Origin: Curvibacter sp. PD_MW3
GTDB lineage: Bacteria; Pseudomonadota; Gammaproteobacteria; Burkholderiales; Burkholderiaceae_C
Assembly: GCA_002633085.1 (NCBI GenBank)
Contig: NSIV01000014.1
Coordinates: 1 to 47,604, forward strand
Reading direction: 5' to 3'
Length of the DNA: 47,604 bases
Shown: piece by piece, positions 39,960-47,604 of the stretch
Numbering within the stretch: the first letter of the stretch is position 1
How the letters are laid out: each line of letters starts with the position of its first letter
Translations under genes and position numbers: made by a program
The notes under the pieces: generated by a model
The model's input: only the letters and a program-made list of their open reading frames with translations
What the model was told of the DNA's origin: nothing
Database searches by the model: none

Positions 39960-41708
39960 TCAGAACGAGGTCCATTCATCATCGTGACCCGCAGGCGTTG
40001 CGTTGGATGGTGCGGAAGCGGTAGCAGGTTTGGCCGCGGCCGGCTGCGCCGGTGCTGCAGCGGTGGTCTTGGCGGTGTTGCGACGTTCAACGCCCTTGAA
40101 CGGCAGTTTGCCCGGTTGACTGGCGCGGGTGGGGGCTGGCTGTGCGGTCACTGTGACAGGGGTGTCGTGGGCGCCGAGTTTGAAGACGCTGACCGCCCCG
40201 ACCATCTGCTGGGCCTGCGTCTTCAGGCTGGAGGCTGCTGCTGCCATTTCTTCCACCAGCGCTGCATTCTGCTGGGTGGCCTGGTCCATCAAGGTGATGG
40301 CCTCGCCCACCTGGGAAACGCCTTGGCTCTGCTCTGAGCTGGCGGCGCTGATCTCGCCCATGATGTCGGTCACGCGGCGGATGCTGCTCACCACTTCGTT
40401 CATGGTGACGCCAGCCTGGTCGACCAGTGTGTTGCCCTGCTCGACGCGGCTCACGCTGTCGTTGATCAGGTTCTTGATTTCCTTGGCCGCTTCCGCGCTG
40501 CGGCTGGCCAGCGAACGCACCTCCGAGGCTACGACGGCAAAACCGCGGCCCTGTTCGCCGGCACGCGCCGCCTCCACCGCGGCGTTGAGCGCGAGGATGT
40601 TGGTCTGGAAGGCAATGCCATCGATGACGCTGATGATGTCGCTGATCTTTTTGCTGGAGTCGTTGATGCCGCGCATGGTTTCCACTACCTCGGCCACGAC
40701 TTCGCCGCCCTGGATGGCGACAGTGGAGGCGCTTTGCGCCAGCTGATTGGCTTGTTTGGCGTTGTCGGCGTTCTGCTTGACGGTGGAACTGAGCTCTTCC
40801 ATCGATGCGGCGGTTTCCTGCAGGGCGCTGGCCTGCTGTTCGGTGCGCATGCTCAAGTCGCTGTTGCCCTTGGCGATCTCGGCGCTGCCGGTGGCCACGC
40901 CATCAGCGCTTTGGCGCACGTTGCTGACAATGCGAGCCAGGTTTTCACGCATCACGGACAGGGCTTGCAGCAGGCGTGCGGCTTCATCCTTGCCCCGGAC
41001 CTCAATCGCCTGTCCAAGGTCGCCGCTGGCGATGGCTTCAGCGGAGCTGGCCGCTTGCCGGATTGGACGGGTGATCGAGCGTGTCGCCAAACCGGCCAGC
41101 AGGATGCCCAGTACCACCGCAATGGCGGCGCCGGTGCCGAGGGCGATCTGGCTGGAGGCGGCCGTGGATTCTGCTTGCGCCTGAACCTCGCCCAGCGTGT
41201 CGCGGGCATGCTGGGCAACCTGATCCACGGCCTTCAGGTAGGTTTCGGCCAAGGGGCGGAGTTCGCGGTCCACCGCGTCTGAAATGTTCTCGCCGTCCTT
41301 TTGGCGCTTGATCAGTGCCGCGCGTGCGTCAACGTAAATCTTGCGACTCTTGGCGACAGATGCCATCAGGGCATTGGCGGCATCACCCTGCACCATGGAT
41401 TCGAGCTGCTTCTGGTCGTCACTGATGGCCTTGGAGGTGGCAGCCATGTCCTTTTGTAGTGCGTCGATATAAACAACATCGCTGGTTTTGAGTGCAGCCG
41501 AGGCACGAACCCAGTTGATGGCGATCTGCGAGGCCCAGCGTTGCGCCAGCAGGCTGCGTTGCAGCTCCACCGTGGCGATTTCGTGGCTGGTGTCTTTCAG
41601 GCTGCCGATTCGCCAGACGCCGATGGTGGCGATGGCCGCAGTGATGAGCAGCACAGCGGCAAAAGCCAGCGAGAGACGGGTGCCGATTTGCAGATTGCTT
41701 GTCTTCAT
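39960..41708 (-). CDS. Methyl-accepting chemotaxis protein
   Basis: 582 aa from ATG 41708 ([20 protein letters not shown]); an upstream ATG at 41744 is less typical. TM1 near residues 12-32, a four-helix periplasmic sensor (~35-190, MCP_signal 4HB type), TM2 ([20 protein letters not shown]), HAMP ([20 protein letters not shown]), then a cytoplasmic signalling domain with the hairpin tip [20 protein letters not shown] and [20 protein letters not shown]. The Ala/Pro-rich tail ends in DDEWTSF; EWTSF fits the C-terminal W-x-x-F pentapeptide that tethers CheR/CheB. The ligand is unknown. Confidence 0.95.
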   Translation of the reverse strand: MKTSNLQIGTRLSLAFAAVLLITAAIATIGVWRIGSLKDTSHEIATVELQRSLLAQRWASQIAINWVRASAALKTSDVVYIDALQKDMAATSKAISDDQKQLESMVQGDAANALMASVAKSRKIYVDARAALIKRQKDGENISDAVDRELRPLAETYLKAVDQVAQHARDTLGEVQAQAESTAASSQIALGTGAAIAVVLGILLAGLATRSITRPIRQAASSAEAIASGDLGQAIEVRGKDEAARLLQALSVMRENLARIVSNVRQSADGVATGSAEIAKGNSDLSMRTEQQASALQETAASMEELSSTVKQNADNAKQANQLAQSASTVAIQGGEVVAEVVETMRGINDSSKKISDIISVIDGIAFQTNILALNAAVEAARAGEQGRGFAVVASEVRSLASRSAEAAKEIKNLINDSVSRVEQGNTLVDQAGVTMNEVVSSIRRVTDIMGEISAASSEQSQGVSQVGEAITLMDQATQQNAALVEEMAAAASSLKTQAQQMVGAVSVFKLGAHDTPVTVTAQPAPTRASQPGKLPFKGVERRNTAKTTAAAPAQPAAAKPATASAPSNATPAGHDDEWTSF

Positions 41709-41920
41709 AAAGGGTTCTCTTTCTGCCGTAAGTTGCCAGGACACATGGAAGCCGCGAATAGGCAGGGTGCTTGGTTTTCTTGACCCACTCTACAGACATG
41801 AGCCGTTTTTGCGACTAGGGTATGCACCGATATTTCACGCGCACCTCGCAGTCGAGGGCGCCGCGTTGTCGGCGATTGCACTCCCGCATTTCAGCGTCTC
41901 AAATGAAGACCGACGGGGTT
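41709..41920. other. Non-coding gap upstream of the trp leader
   Basis: The MCP promoter must lie here on the minus strand, but no sigma-28 consensus was recognised. No gene or RNA was seen. Confidence 0.4.
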
Positions 41921-41929
41921 TGCTACACT
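41921..41929 (+). promoter_or_regulatory. Candidate extended -10 promoter of the trp operon
   Basis: TGCTACACT, an extended -10 (TGn then TACACT) ending 6 bases before the leader-peptide ATG. No good -35 is seen. If used, transcription starts at or next to the A of the ATG. Confidence 0.45.
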
Positions 41930-41935
41930 TTGCCC

Positions 41936-42031
41936 ATGTTCATTCATCGCCTTTTCATCACAGGTTGTAGCGACCGGGGAGCCTGGCCCTGGCGCACGCC
42001 GCAGACTGCCCCTACGTTGGCTCACGCCTGA
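41936..42031 (+). CDS. trpL: trp operon leader peptide with two Trp codons
   Basis: 31 aa, MFIHRLFITGCSDRGAWPWR followed by TPQTAPTLAHA. Trp codons are at positions 17 and 19 (41984-41986 and 41990-41992), in an otherwise Trp-poor genome context. It ends 132 bases before trpE and is followed at once by stem-loops, as expected for ribosome-mediated attenuation. It has no Shine-Dalgarno; with the -10 at 41924-41929 its message would be leaderless, as known for trpL of Sinorhizobium. The identification rests on position and Trp content. Confidence 0.65.
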   Translation: MFIHRLFITGCSDRGAWPWRTPQTAPTLAHA

Positions 42032-42135
42032 GAGGGCTTCACAGCCCTTGTGCTGTTGAGCTGTTTGCCGTCCCCCTTGCTGGGGTCTGTTTGAATGAAC
42101 CGGGCACACCGTGCCCTTGGCCGTCGTCTTGGACT
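41976..42135 (+). promoter_or_regulatory. Putative trp attenuator RNA
   Basis: Possible pairings: GAGCC (41979-41983, just before the Trp codons) with GGCTC (42019-42023); AGGGCT (42033-42038) with AGCCCT (42043-42048) around a TCAC loop; CCCC-CTTGCT-GGGG followed by TCTGTTTG; and GGGCAC-ACC-GTGCCC. The terminator stem is not unambiguous because no long T-run follows. Confidence 0.5.
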
Positions 42136-42163
42136 GTGGCCAAGTTCTGGAGGTTTTCCTGTG

Positions 42164-43660
42164 ATGACTGAATCCGAATTCGATGCGTTGGCCCGACAGG
42201 GGTACAACCGCATTCCTTTGATGGCCCAGGCCTTTGCCGATCTGGAAACGCCACTCTCGCTTTACCTCAAGTTGGCGCATGCCCAGTCCGGCGGCAAGAA
42301 CACCTTTCTGCTGGAGTCGGTGGTCGGCGGCGAGCGGTTTGGCCGCTACAGTTTCATCGGCTTGCCGGCGCGCACGCTGGTGCGCTCACGCGGTTTCGGT
42401 GACCAGGCCGTGACCGAGGTGGTGACCGATGATGTCGTGGTCGAGACCTCGCAGCTCAATCCGCTTGATTTCATTGCCCAGTACCAGCAGCGCTTCAAGG
42501 TGGCCCTGCAGCCGGGGTTGCCGCGTTTCTGTGGTGGTCTGGCGGGCTACTTTGGTTACGACACCGTGCGCCACATCGAGAAGAAGTTGGCGCACAGCTG
42601 TCCGCCCGACACGCTGGGCTGCCCGGACATCCTGCTGCTGCAATGCGAAGAGTTGGCCGTCATCGACAACCTGTCGGGCAAGCTTTACCTGATCGTCTAT
42701 GCCGACCCAGGCCAGCCGCAGGCCTACGCCCAAGCCGCGACGCGACTGGACGAGCTGCGTGCCCGGCTCAATGCGCCGGTACAGGCGCCGCAGATCAAGC
42801 CCAGCACCACGCACGATGTGGTGCGCGAATTTGCCAAGGACGACTACATCGCCGCCGTGCTGCGTGCCAAGGAGCTGATTGCCGCCGGCGATTTCATGCA
42901 GGTGCAGGTGGGCCAACGGCTCAAGAAGCGCTACACCGAGTCACCGCTGTCGCTGTATCGCGCGCTGCGTTCACTCAACCCCTCGCCCTACATGTATTAC
43001 TACCATTTCGGCGACTTCCATGTGGTGGGTGCTTCGCCGGAGATTCTGGTGCGGCAGGAGAAGACGGCCGAGGGGCAAAAGGTGACCATTCGTCCGCTGG
43101 CCGGTACGCGTCCACGTGGCGCCACGCCCGAGCTCGACCGCGCGGCCGAGGTGGAACTGATTAACGACCCGAAGGAGCGCGCCGAGCACGTGATGCTGAT
43201 CGACCTGGCCCGCAACGACATTGGCCGCATCGCCCAGACCGGCAGCGTCAAGGTGACGGAGGCTTTTGTCGTCGAGCGTTATAGCCACGTGATGCACATC
43301 GTGAGCAATGTCGAAGGTCTGCTGAACGAGGGCATGACGGCCATGGATGTGCTCAAGGCTACTTTCCCGGCCGGTACGCTGACCGGGGCGCCAAAGGTGC
43401 ACGCCATGGAGCTGATCGATCAGCTTGAACCCAGCAAGCGCGGCCTGTATGGTGGTGCCTGCGGCTACCTGAGTTACGCCGGCGACATGGATGTGGCGAT
43501 TGCCATCCGCACTGGCGTCATCAAGGACGACACTTTGTACGTGCAGGCCGCGGCCGGCGTGGTGGCGGATTCGGTGCCAGAACTGGAGTGGAAAGAGACG
43601 GAAGCCAAGGCGCGCGCCCTGCTGCGCGCGTCCGAACTGGTCGAAGAAGGTCTGGAGTGA
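42164..43660 (+). CDS. trpE: Anthranilate synthase component I
   Basis: 498 aa. ATG 42164 has GGAGG 10 bases upstream; a longer frame exists without support. The N-terminal domain has LDSYLKLA-like [20 protein letters not shown] and [16 protein letters not shown] (the Trp feedback-binding Ser-rich region). The chorismate-binding domain has [60 protein letters not shown] and [20 protein letters not shown]. It converts chorismate and ammonia (from TrpG) to anthranilate. First structural gene of trpEGD-C. Confidence 0.97.
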   Translation: MTESEFDALARQGYNRIPLMAQAFADLETPLSLYLKLAHAQSGGKNTFLLESVVGGERFGRYSFIGLPARTLVRSRGFGDQAVTEVVTDDVVVETSQLNPLDFIAQYQQRFKVALQPGLPRFCGGLAGYFGYDTVRHIEKKLAHSCPPDTLGCPDILLLQCEELAVIDNLSGKLYLIVYADPGQPQAYAQAATRLDELRARLNAPVQAPQIKPSTTHDVVREFAKDDYIAAVLRAKELIAAGDFMQVQVGQRLKKRYTESPLSLYRALRSLNPSPYMYYYHFGDFHVVGASPEILVRQEKTAEGQKVTIRPLAGTRPRGATPELDRAAEVELINDPKERAEHVMLIDLARNDIGRIAQTGSVKVTEAFVVERYSHVMHIVSNVEGLLNEGMTAMDVLKATFPAGTLTGAPKVHAMELIDQLEPSKRGLYGGACGYLSYAGDMDVAIAIRTGVIKDDTLYVQAAAGVVADSVPELEWKETEAKARALLRASELVEEGLE

Positions 43661-43665
43661 ACGCC

Positions 43666-44259
43666 ATGAGTAACAAGATCAAACTTCTCATGGTGGACAA
43701 CTATGATTCGTTCACCTACAACCTGGTGCAGTATTTCGGTGAACTCGGTGCCGAGGTTGACGTACATCGCAACGATGAGATCACGGTTGATGAAATCGAT
43801 GCCCGCCTCAAGGCCGGACAGCTCGATCGCTTGGTGATCTCGCCCGGCCCCTGTTCGCCGACCGAAGCCGGCATTTCGGTGGCGGCCATCCGGCATTTCG
43901 CTGGCAAGCTGCCGATCCTGGGTGTGTGCCTGGGCCACCAGAGCATTGGCGCTGCTTTCGGCGGCAAGATCATCCGGGCGCAGCAGCTGATGCACGGCAA
44001 GACCAGTGTCATCACCACTACGCAAGAGGGCGTGTTCGCCGGCTTGCCCAAGCAGTTCACGGTCAACCGCTATCACTCGCTGGCGATCGAGCGCGCCAGC
44101 TGTCCGCCGGAGCTCAAGGTGACGGCGTGGACGGAGGATGGCGAAATCATGGGCGTGAAACACAAGACGCTGGCGATTGAGGGGGTGCAGTTCCACCCGG
44201 AGTCGATCCTGACCGAACACGGCCATGCCATGTTGAAAAATTTCTTGCAGCAATCCTGA
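43666..44259 (+). CDS. trpG: Anthranilate synthase component II (glutamine amidotransferase)
   Basis: 197 aa. Start 43666 lies 5 bases after the trpE stop with GGAG 8 bases upstream. Class I amidotransferase: [33 protein letters not shown], nucleophile Cys in [25 protein letters not shown], and the His-x-Glu pair in [14 protein letters not shown]. It supplies ammonia to TrpE; in related bacteria the same subunit can serve PabB. The stop overlaps a potential ATG of trpD (TGATG). Confidence 0.96.
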   Translation: MSNKIKLLMVDNYDSFTYNLVQYFGELGAEVDVHRNDEITVDEIDARLKAGQLDRLVISPGPCSPTEAGISVAAIRHFAGKLPILGVCLGHQSIGAAFGGKIIRAQQLMHGKTSVITTTQEGVFAGLPKQFTVNRYHSLAIERASCPPELKVTAWTEDGEIMGVKHKTLAIEGVQFHPESILTEHGHAMLKNFLQQS

Positions 44260-44276
44260 TGAAGAAGGAATCGAGC

Positions 44277-45326
44277 ATGCACAGTGCCCATCAAATCACC
44301 CCCCAGCAGGCGTTGCAGCGCGTGATCGAGCATCGCGAGATTTTCCATGACGAGATGCTGCACATCATGCGTCTCATCATGGGCGGCGAGATGTCTCCGG
44401 TGCTGATGGCGGCCCTTGTCACCGGTCTGCGTGTCAAGAAGGAAACCATTGGCGAGATTACCGCCGCAGCTCAGGTGATGCGCGAGTTCTCCACCAAGGT
44501 GGAGGTGGCCGACAAGACGCATCTGGTGGACATCGTGGGCACGGGGGGTGACGGTGCCCACACGTTCAACATCTCGACTTGCGCCATGTTCGTGGCGGCG
44601 GCGGCGGGAGCCAAGGTCAGCAAGCACGGCGGTCGCAGCGTCAGTAGCAAGAGTGGCAGCGCCGATGTGATGGAGTCGCTCGGCGTCAACATCAATCTCA
44701 CGCCCGAGGCGATTGCGCAGTGCATTGCCGAGGTCGGCGTCGGTTTCATGTTCGCCCCGAATCACCATCCGGCCATGAAGAACGTGGCGCCAGTGCGGCG
44801 CGAGCTGGGCATCAAGACCATCTTCAACATCCTGGGGCCGCTGACCAATCCGGCGGGGGCGCCCAACATCCTGATGGGGGTGTTTCATGAGGATCTGGTG
44901 GGTATTCAGGTCCGCGCCTTGCAGCGCTTGGGTGCTGACCATGCGCTGGTGGTCTATGGTAAAGACGGCATGGATGAGGTGAGCCTGGGTGCCGCCACGC
45001 TGGTGGGTGAGTTGAAAAACGGCGAAATCACCGAGTATGAAATCCATCCGGAAGATTTCGGCCTGACCATGGCCAGCACGCGCGCCATCAAGGTGGAAAC
45101 GCCTGAAGCCTCGCGCACCATGCTGCTGGGTGTGCTTGACAACCAGCCCGGTGCGGCGCGCGACATCGTCACGCTCAACGCCGGCGTGGCACTGTACGCC
45201 GCCAATGTGGCCGACTCCATGGCCGACGGTATAACGCGCGCACGCGAGGTCATTGCCTCCGGTGCCGCCAAGGCCAAGCTGGAGCAGTTGGTGGTCGCGG
45301 CCCATCGTCTTGGGCAGCCGGCCTGA
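44277..45326 (+). CDS. trpD: Anthranilate phosphoribosyltransferase
   Basis: 349 aa from ATG 44277, which has AAGGA 7 bases upstream; ATG 44259, overlapping the trpG stop, would add six residues. PRPP/anthranilate site motifs: [78 protein letters not shown] and [20 protein letters not shown]. It makes phosphoribosylanthranilate. A 43-codon membrane-peptide ORF begins one base after its stop. Confidence 0.97.
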   Translation: MHSAHQITPQQALQRVIEHREIFHDEMLHIMRLIMGGEMSPVLMAALVTGLRVKKETIGEITAAAQVMREFSTKVEVADKTHLVDIVGTGGDGAHTFNISTCAMFVAAAAGAKVSKHGGRSVSSKSGSADVMESLGVNINLTPEAIAQCIAEVGVGFMFAPNHHPAMKNVAPVRRELGIKTIFNILGPLTNPAGAPNILMGVFHEDLVGIQVRALQRLGADHALVVYGKDGMDEVSLGAATLVGELKNGEITEYEIHPEDFGLTMASTRAIKVETPEASRTMLLGVLDNQPGAARDIVTLNAGVALYAANVADSMADGITRAREVIASGAAKAKLEQLVVAAHRLGQPA

Positions 45327-45327
45327 G

Positions 45328-45459
45328 ATGTGGCGGGACCCCGGTACCTGGATTGCGCTTGGGGTTTCGGCCCTGTTTCTGGTGGCCGCTTTGGTGATCC
45401 ACCGTGTTTTTGTCAAGATATTGAAGAACGGCTCCGAGCCGCCCCAAGACCATGAGTGA
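45328..45459 (+). CDS. 43-aa single-span membrane peptide between trpD and trpC
   Basis: Starts with [20 protein letters not shown], continues [14 protein letters not shown] and ends GSEPPQDHE. It has one clear transmembrane helix (~8-28) and a short basic-then-acidic cytosolic tail. The ATG is one base after the trpD stop, and its end overlaps trpC's start by 8 bases, so it fits the operon exactly and is likely translationally coupled. No family is recognised. It could be a small transmembrane protein or merely a coupling ORF. Confidence 0.55.
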   Translation: MWRDPGTWIALGVSALFLVAALVIHRVFVKILKNGSEPPQDHE

Positions 45460-46240
45460 CATCCTGAACCAGATCGTTGAAGTCAAGCGCCAGGAAATCG
45501 CGGCGGCCCTCAAGAAAAAGTCGCTGGCCGCCATGCGCGCCGATGCTGAATCGCGTGTGCTGACGCGTGACTTTGTCGGCGTCATGCGCGCCAAGATCGC
45601 CGCCGGCCAGGCGGCGGTGATCGCCGAAATCAAGAAAGCCAGTCCGAGCAAAGGCGTGTTGCGCGCTGACTTTGAGCCGGCCGATATTGCCCAGAGTTAT
45701 GCCGAGAACGGCGCGGCCTGTCTGTCGGTACTGACCGATCGCCAGTTCTTCCAGGGTCAGCCTGACTATCTGAAGCAAGCGCGCGCTTCTTGCGAACTGC
45801 CGGTGTTGCGAAAGGATTTCATGGTTGATCCGTACCAGATCTATGAGTCGCGGGCCATGGGGGCGGATTGCATCCTGCTGATTGCGGCTTGTCTGGAGGA
45901 TGGCCGGATGGCTGAACTGGAGGCGATCGCCCGCAGCCTGGACATGGCGGTGCTGGTTGAGGTGCATGACGCAGCCGAGCTGGAGCGTGCGCTGAAATTG
46001 AAGACGCCTCTGGTGGGCATCAACAACCGCAACCTGCGTACCTTCGAGGTCACGCTCGAGACGACCCTGTCACTGCGCGACCGGGTTCCGTCTGACCGCC
46101 TGCTGGTGACGGAGAGTGGCATCCTTGGCCGCGCCGACGTGCAACGCATGCGCGAGGCCGGCGTCAACGCCTTTTTGGTGGGGGAGGCCTTCATGCGTGC
46201 GCCCGATCCGGGTGTGGCGCTGGCCGAGCTGTTTGCCTGA
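45452..46240 (+). CDS. trpC: Indole-3-glycerol phosphate synthase
   Basis: 262 aa TIM barrel, stand-alone (not fused to TrpF). [40 protein letters not shown] (catalytic Glu and Lys), [40 protein letters not shown] (catalytic Lys), [28 protein letters not shown] and [15 protein letters not shown]. It closes the ring of carboxyphenylaminodeoxyribulose phosphate. The start overlaps the small membrane-peptide ORF. trpF, trpB and trpA are not in the window. Confidence 0.97.
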   Translation: MSDILNQIVEVKRQEIAAALKKKSLAAMRADAESRVLTRDFVGVMRAKIAAGQAAVIAEIKKASPSKGVLRADFEPADIAQSYAENGAACLSVLTDRQFFQGQPDYLKQARASCELPVLRKDFMVDPYQIYESRAMGADCILLIAACLEDGRMAELEAIARSLDMAVLVEVHDAAELERALKLKTPLVGINNRNLRTFEVTLETTLSLRDRVPSDRLLVTESGILGRADVQRMREAGVNAFLVGEAFMRAPDPGVALAELFA

Positions 46241-46266
46241 CTGGGCCCTTGCTTGCGTAGCGGGTC

Positions 46267-47073
46267 ATGTCCTTGTCTTCTGTGCAACAGCTCGATTTCT
46301 TCATGAACTCGAAGGTGTCGGAGGCGACTGGCGATCGTCTGACCCGTTGGCAGCCGGCGCAATGGCCGGTGGCGACTGATTGGCAGCCGACGCTGGCGCG
46401 CTTCTTGGCCAGCGAGTCGGCGCAGCGCCTGGGGCAGTTCATGACGGATCGCCTGGAGGCTGGCGCCACGATCTATCCGCCCCAACCTCTGCGAGCACTG
46501 GACTTGACGCCGCTGGCTGCCGTGCGTGTCGTCATTTTGGGGCAAGACCCCTACCATGGCCCGGGTCAGGCTGAGGGCCTGGCGTTTTCCGTCGCGCCCG
46601 GCATCAAGCTGCCGCCCTCGTTGCGCAACATCTTCAAAGAACTGGCGCGCGAACATGCGAGTCGCGAGTCAACAGCGCTGCCGTTGCCGGTCAATGGTTC
46701 GCTGGTGTGTTGGGCGCAGCAGGGCGTGTTGTTGCTCAACACCTGCCTGACCGTGGAAGATGGCCAGCCCGCCAGCCATGCCAACCATGGTTGGGAAGTG
46801 CTCACTGATGAAATCATCAAGGCTGTAGTTGGAAATGGTAGTCCGGTGGTATTCATGCTCTGGGGCGCACATGCTCAACGCATGGGTGAGACGGTGCGAC
46901 GGTTGGAGGCGACGGTGGAGGGGGCTGCGCCGCCGCAACATCTGATCCTGTCTGCCAACCACCCTTCGCCCTTGTCGGCGCTACGCCCGCCCCTGCCTTT
47001 TCTTGGGTGTGGTCATTTCGGGCAAGCCAATGCATTTTTGCAACAACACGGCTGCAAACCCATCGCTTGGTGA
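46267..47073 (+). CDS. ung: Uracil-DNA glycosylase
   Basis: 268 aa, with ~35 extra N-terminal residues compared with E. coli Ung. Catalytic water-activating loop VVILGQDPYHGPGQAEGLAF (Asp), PPSLRNIFKELARE, GVLLLNTCLTVEDGQPASHA, VVFMLWGAHAQR and the His loop LILSANHPSPLSALRP. It removes uracil from DNA in base excision repair. It follows trpC by 26 bases on the same strand and may be read from the trp operon. No terminator seen before the tRNA promoter. Confidence 0.97.
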   Translation: MSLSSVQQLDFFMNSKVSEATGDRLTRWQPAQWPVATDWQPTLARFLASESAQRLGQFMTDRLEAGATIYPPQPLRALDLTPLAAVRVVILGQDPYHGPGQAEGLAFSVAPGIKLPPSLRNIFKELAREHASRESTALPLPVNGSLVCWAQQGVLLLNTCLTVEDGQPASHANHGWEVLTDEIIKAVVGNGSPVVFMLWGAHAQRMGETVRRLEATVEGAAPPQHLILSANHPSPLSALRPPLPFLGCGHFGQANAFLQQHGCKPIAW

Positions 47074-47091
47074 GCTGGTTTGCTCAGGTGT

Positions 47092-47120
47092 TTCGCAAAG
47101 CAGATTTTTCGTGGCATAAT
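47092..47120 (+). promoter_or_regulatory. Candidate promoter of the tRNA-Tyr-Gly-Thr-tuf operon
   Basis: A CATAAT -10 (47115-47120) with a weak TTCGCA -35 (47092-47097) at 17-base spacing. The predicted start is about 10 bases before the tRNA-Tyr 5' end. Confidence 0.45.
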
Positions 47121-47136
47121 CAAAGGCTCACCTATT

Positions 47137-47222
47137 GGAGAGGTGGCCGAGTGGTTAATGGCAGCAGACTGTAAATCTGCCCTCTTACGAGTACGCTGGT
47201 TCGAATCCAGCCCTCTCCACCA
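47137..47222 (+). tRNA. tRNA-Tyr (GTA anticodon)
   Basis: 86 nt, class II with a long variable arm. The acceptor GGAGAGG pairs with CCTCTCC, the anticodon GTA is at 47171-47173, the T-arm reads GCTGGTTCGAATCCAGC, and CCA is encoded. First of three clustered tRNAs upstream of tuf, the conserved tyrT-glyT-thrT-tufB arrangement. Confidence 0.97.
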
Positions 47223-47294
47223 GTGATAAGTTGATTGTGAAGCGTGCCTTTGGAGGCGAGCTGGCTGCCGTGAATGCTTGTTAGGCAGGTTTGC

Positions 47295-47368
47295 GCGGGG
47301 TTCGTATAGTGGTAATACCTTAGCCTTCCAAGCTAAAGCGAGGAGTTCGATTCTCCTACCCCGCTCCA
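47295..47368 (+). tRNA. tRNA-Gly (TCC anticodon)
   Basis: 74 nt with encoded CCA. The acceptor GCGGGGT pairs with ACCCCGC; the anticodon stem TTAGC/GCTAA carries loop CTTCCAA, with TCC at 47327-47329. Confidence 0.97.
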
Positions 47369-47399
47369 CAGTTGGTTTGTTGTTGTGGTGAAAGAATTT

Positions 47400-47474
<75 letters not shown>

Positions 47475-47551
47475 GTTTCTGGTGCGCGGCTTGCGCCGTC
47501 GTGTCTTGGTGATTAGTAGTTGCTTTTCGCATCCTTCTGGAGATTTGAAAA

Positions 47552-47604
47552 ATGGCAAAAGAGAAATTTGAACGTACCAAGCCGCACGTCAACGTCGGCA
47601 CCAT
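47552..47604 (+). CDS. tuf: Elongation factor Tu, 5' end only
   Basis: Partial; it runs off the window. The first residues MAKEKFERTKPHVNVGT are the universally conserved EF-Tu N-terminus. GGAG lies 9 bases before the ATG. Its position right after the Tyr-Gly-Thr tRNA cluster indicates the tufB-type copy, normally followed by tRNA-Trp, secE and nusG. EF-Tu delivers aminoacyl-tRNA to the ribosome. Confidence 0.97.
   Translation, partial: MAKEKFERTKPHVNVGT

Noticed and set aside
41709..41920. Sigma-28 flagellar promoter for the chemoreceptor gene
   Set aside because: No TAAA-N15-GCCGATAA-like match was found on the minus strand.

Overview
The window is chromosomal DNA from a high-GC betaproteobacterium, most likely a member of the Comamonadaceae (Burkholderiales). 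Supporting signs are a tRNA-Tyr/Gly/Thr-tuf cluster, a trpEGDC operon, lptA-lptB-rpoN in tandem, a Bug-type binding protein, a Gcr-type membrane protein, and four copies of a short GCTAT-N7-ATAGC repeat that I recall as common in that family. Nearly all of the sequence is protein coding.

Layout. Positions 1-2.7 kb carry a ProQ/FinO RNA chaperone, a polysaccharide pyruvyl transferase-like protein and a methyltransferase, all on the minus strand. A GFA-type zinc protein follows (2.9 kb), then malate synthase G (glcB, minus), a type II haloacid dehalogenase and a divergent LysR regulator (to 7.6 kb). Next come a tandem-CBS protein and a 2.3-kb segment with an EamA exporter and a GlxA-type regulator. 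That segment is bracketed by an 81-bp direct repeat of the 3' end of the neighbouring Bug gene. Positions 10.8-16.5 kb (minus) form a carboxylic-acid catabolic operon: HTD2-like dehydratase, acyl-CoA dehydrogenase, CaiB-type CoA-transferase, MmgE/PrpD protein, Bug protein. A GGDEF protein and a divergent LysR regulator lie upstream. Then a PsiF-repeat protein, argS, a SPOR protein, dsbA, lptA, lptB, rpoN, an RlmL-like RNA methylase, a PIN-domain protein, a YecA/SEC-C protein and a holin-like membrane protein (to 28.9 kb).

The most unusual part is 29.0-30.4 kb. It holds a lone integron gene cassette: a promoter, a 16-codon reading frame ending in a GTTAGGC core site, a DUF2806-like gene whose stop codon lies in GCCTAAC, and an attC-like imperfect palindrome ending in GTTGAGC. 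No integrase is present in the window. The cassette's base composition and codon use differ from its surroundings, and its product is a candidate accessory or defence protein of unknown function.

From 30.4 to 35.9 kb (minus) lies a tightly packed row: apaG, Gcr-like, thiL, pgpA, cinA (pncC) and a fluoroacetate-dehalogenase-like hydrolase. Then come rpe (plus), a PilJ-like/PAS/GGDEF/EAL protein, a convergent chemoreceptor, a Trp-codon-bearing leader peptide in front of trpE-trpG-trpD-(43-aa membrane peptide)-trpC, ung, three tRNAs and the first codons of tuf.

A cross-cutting pattern is that several genes have a -10-like hexamer ending 6-8 bases before the ATG and no Shine-Dalgarno sequence, which suggests frequent leaderless transcripts, including that of the trp leader peptide.
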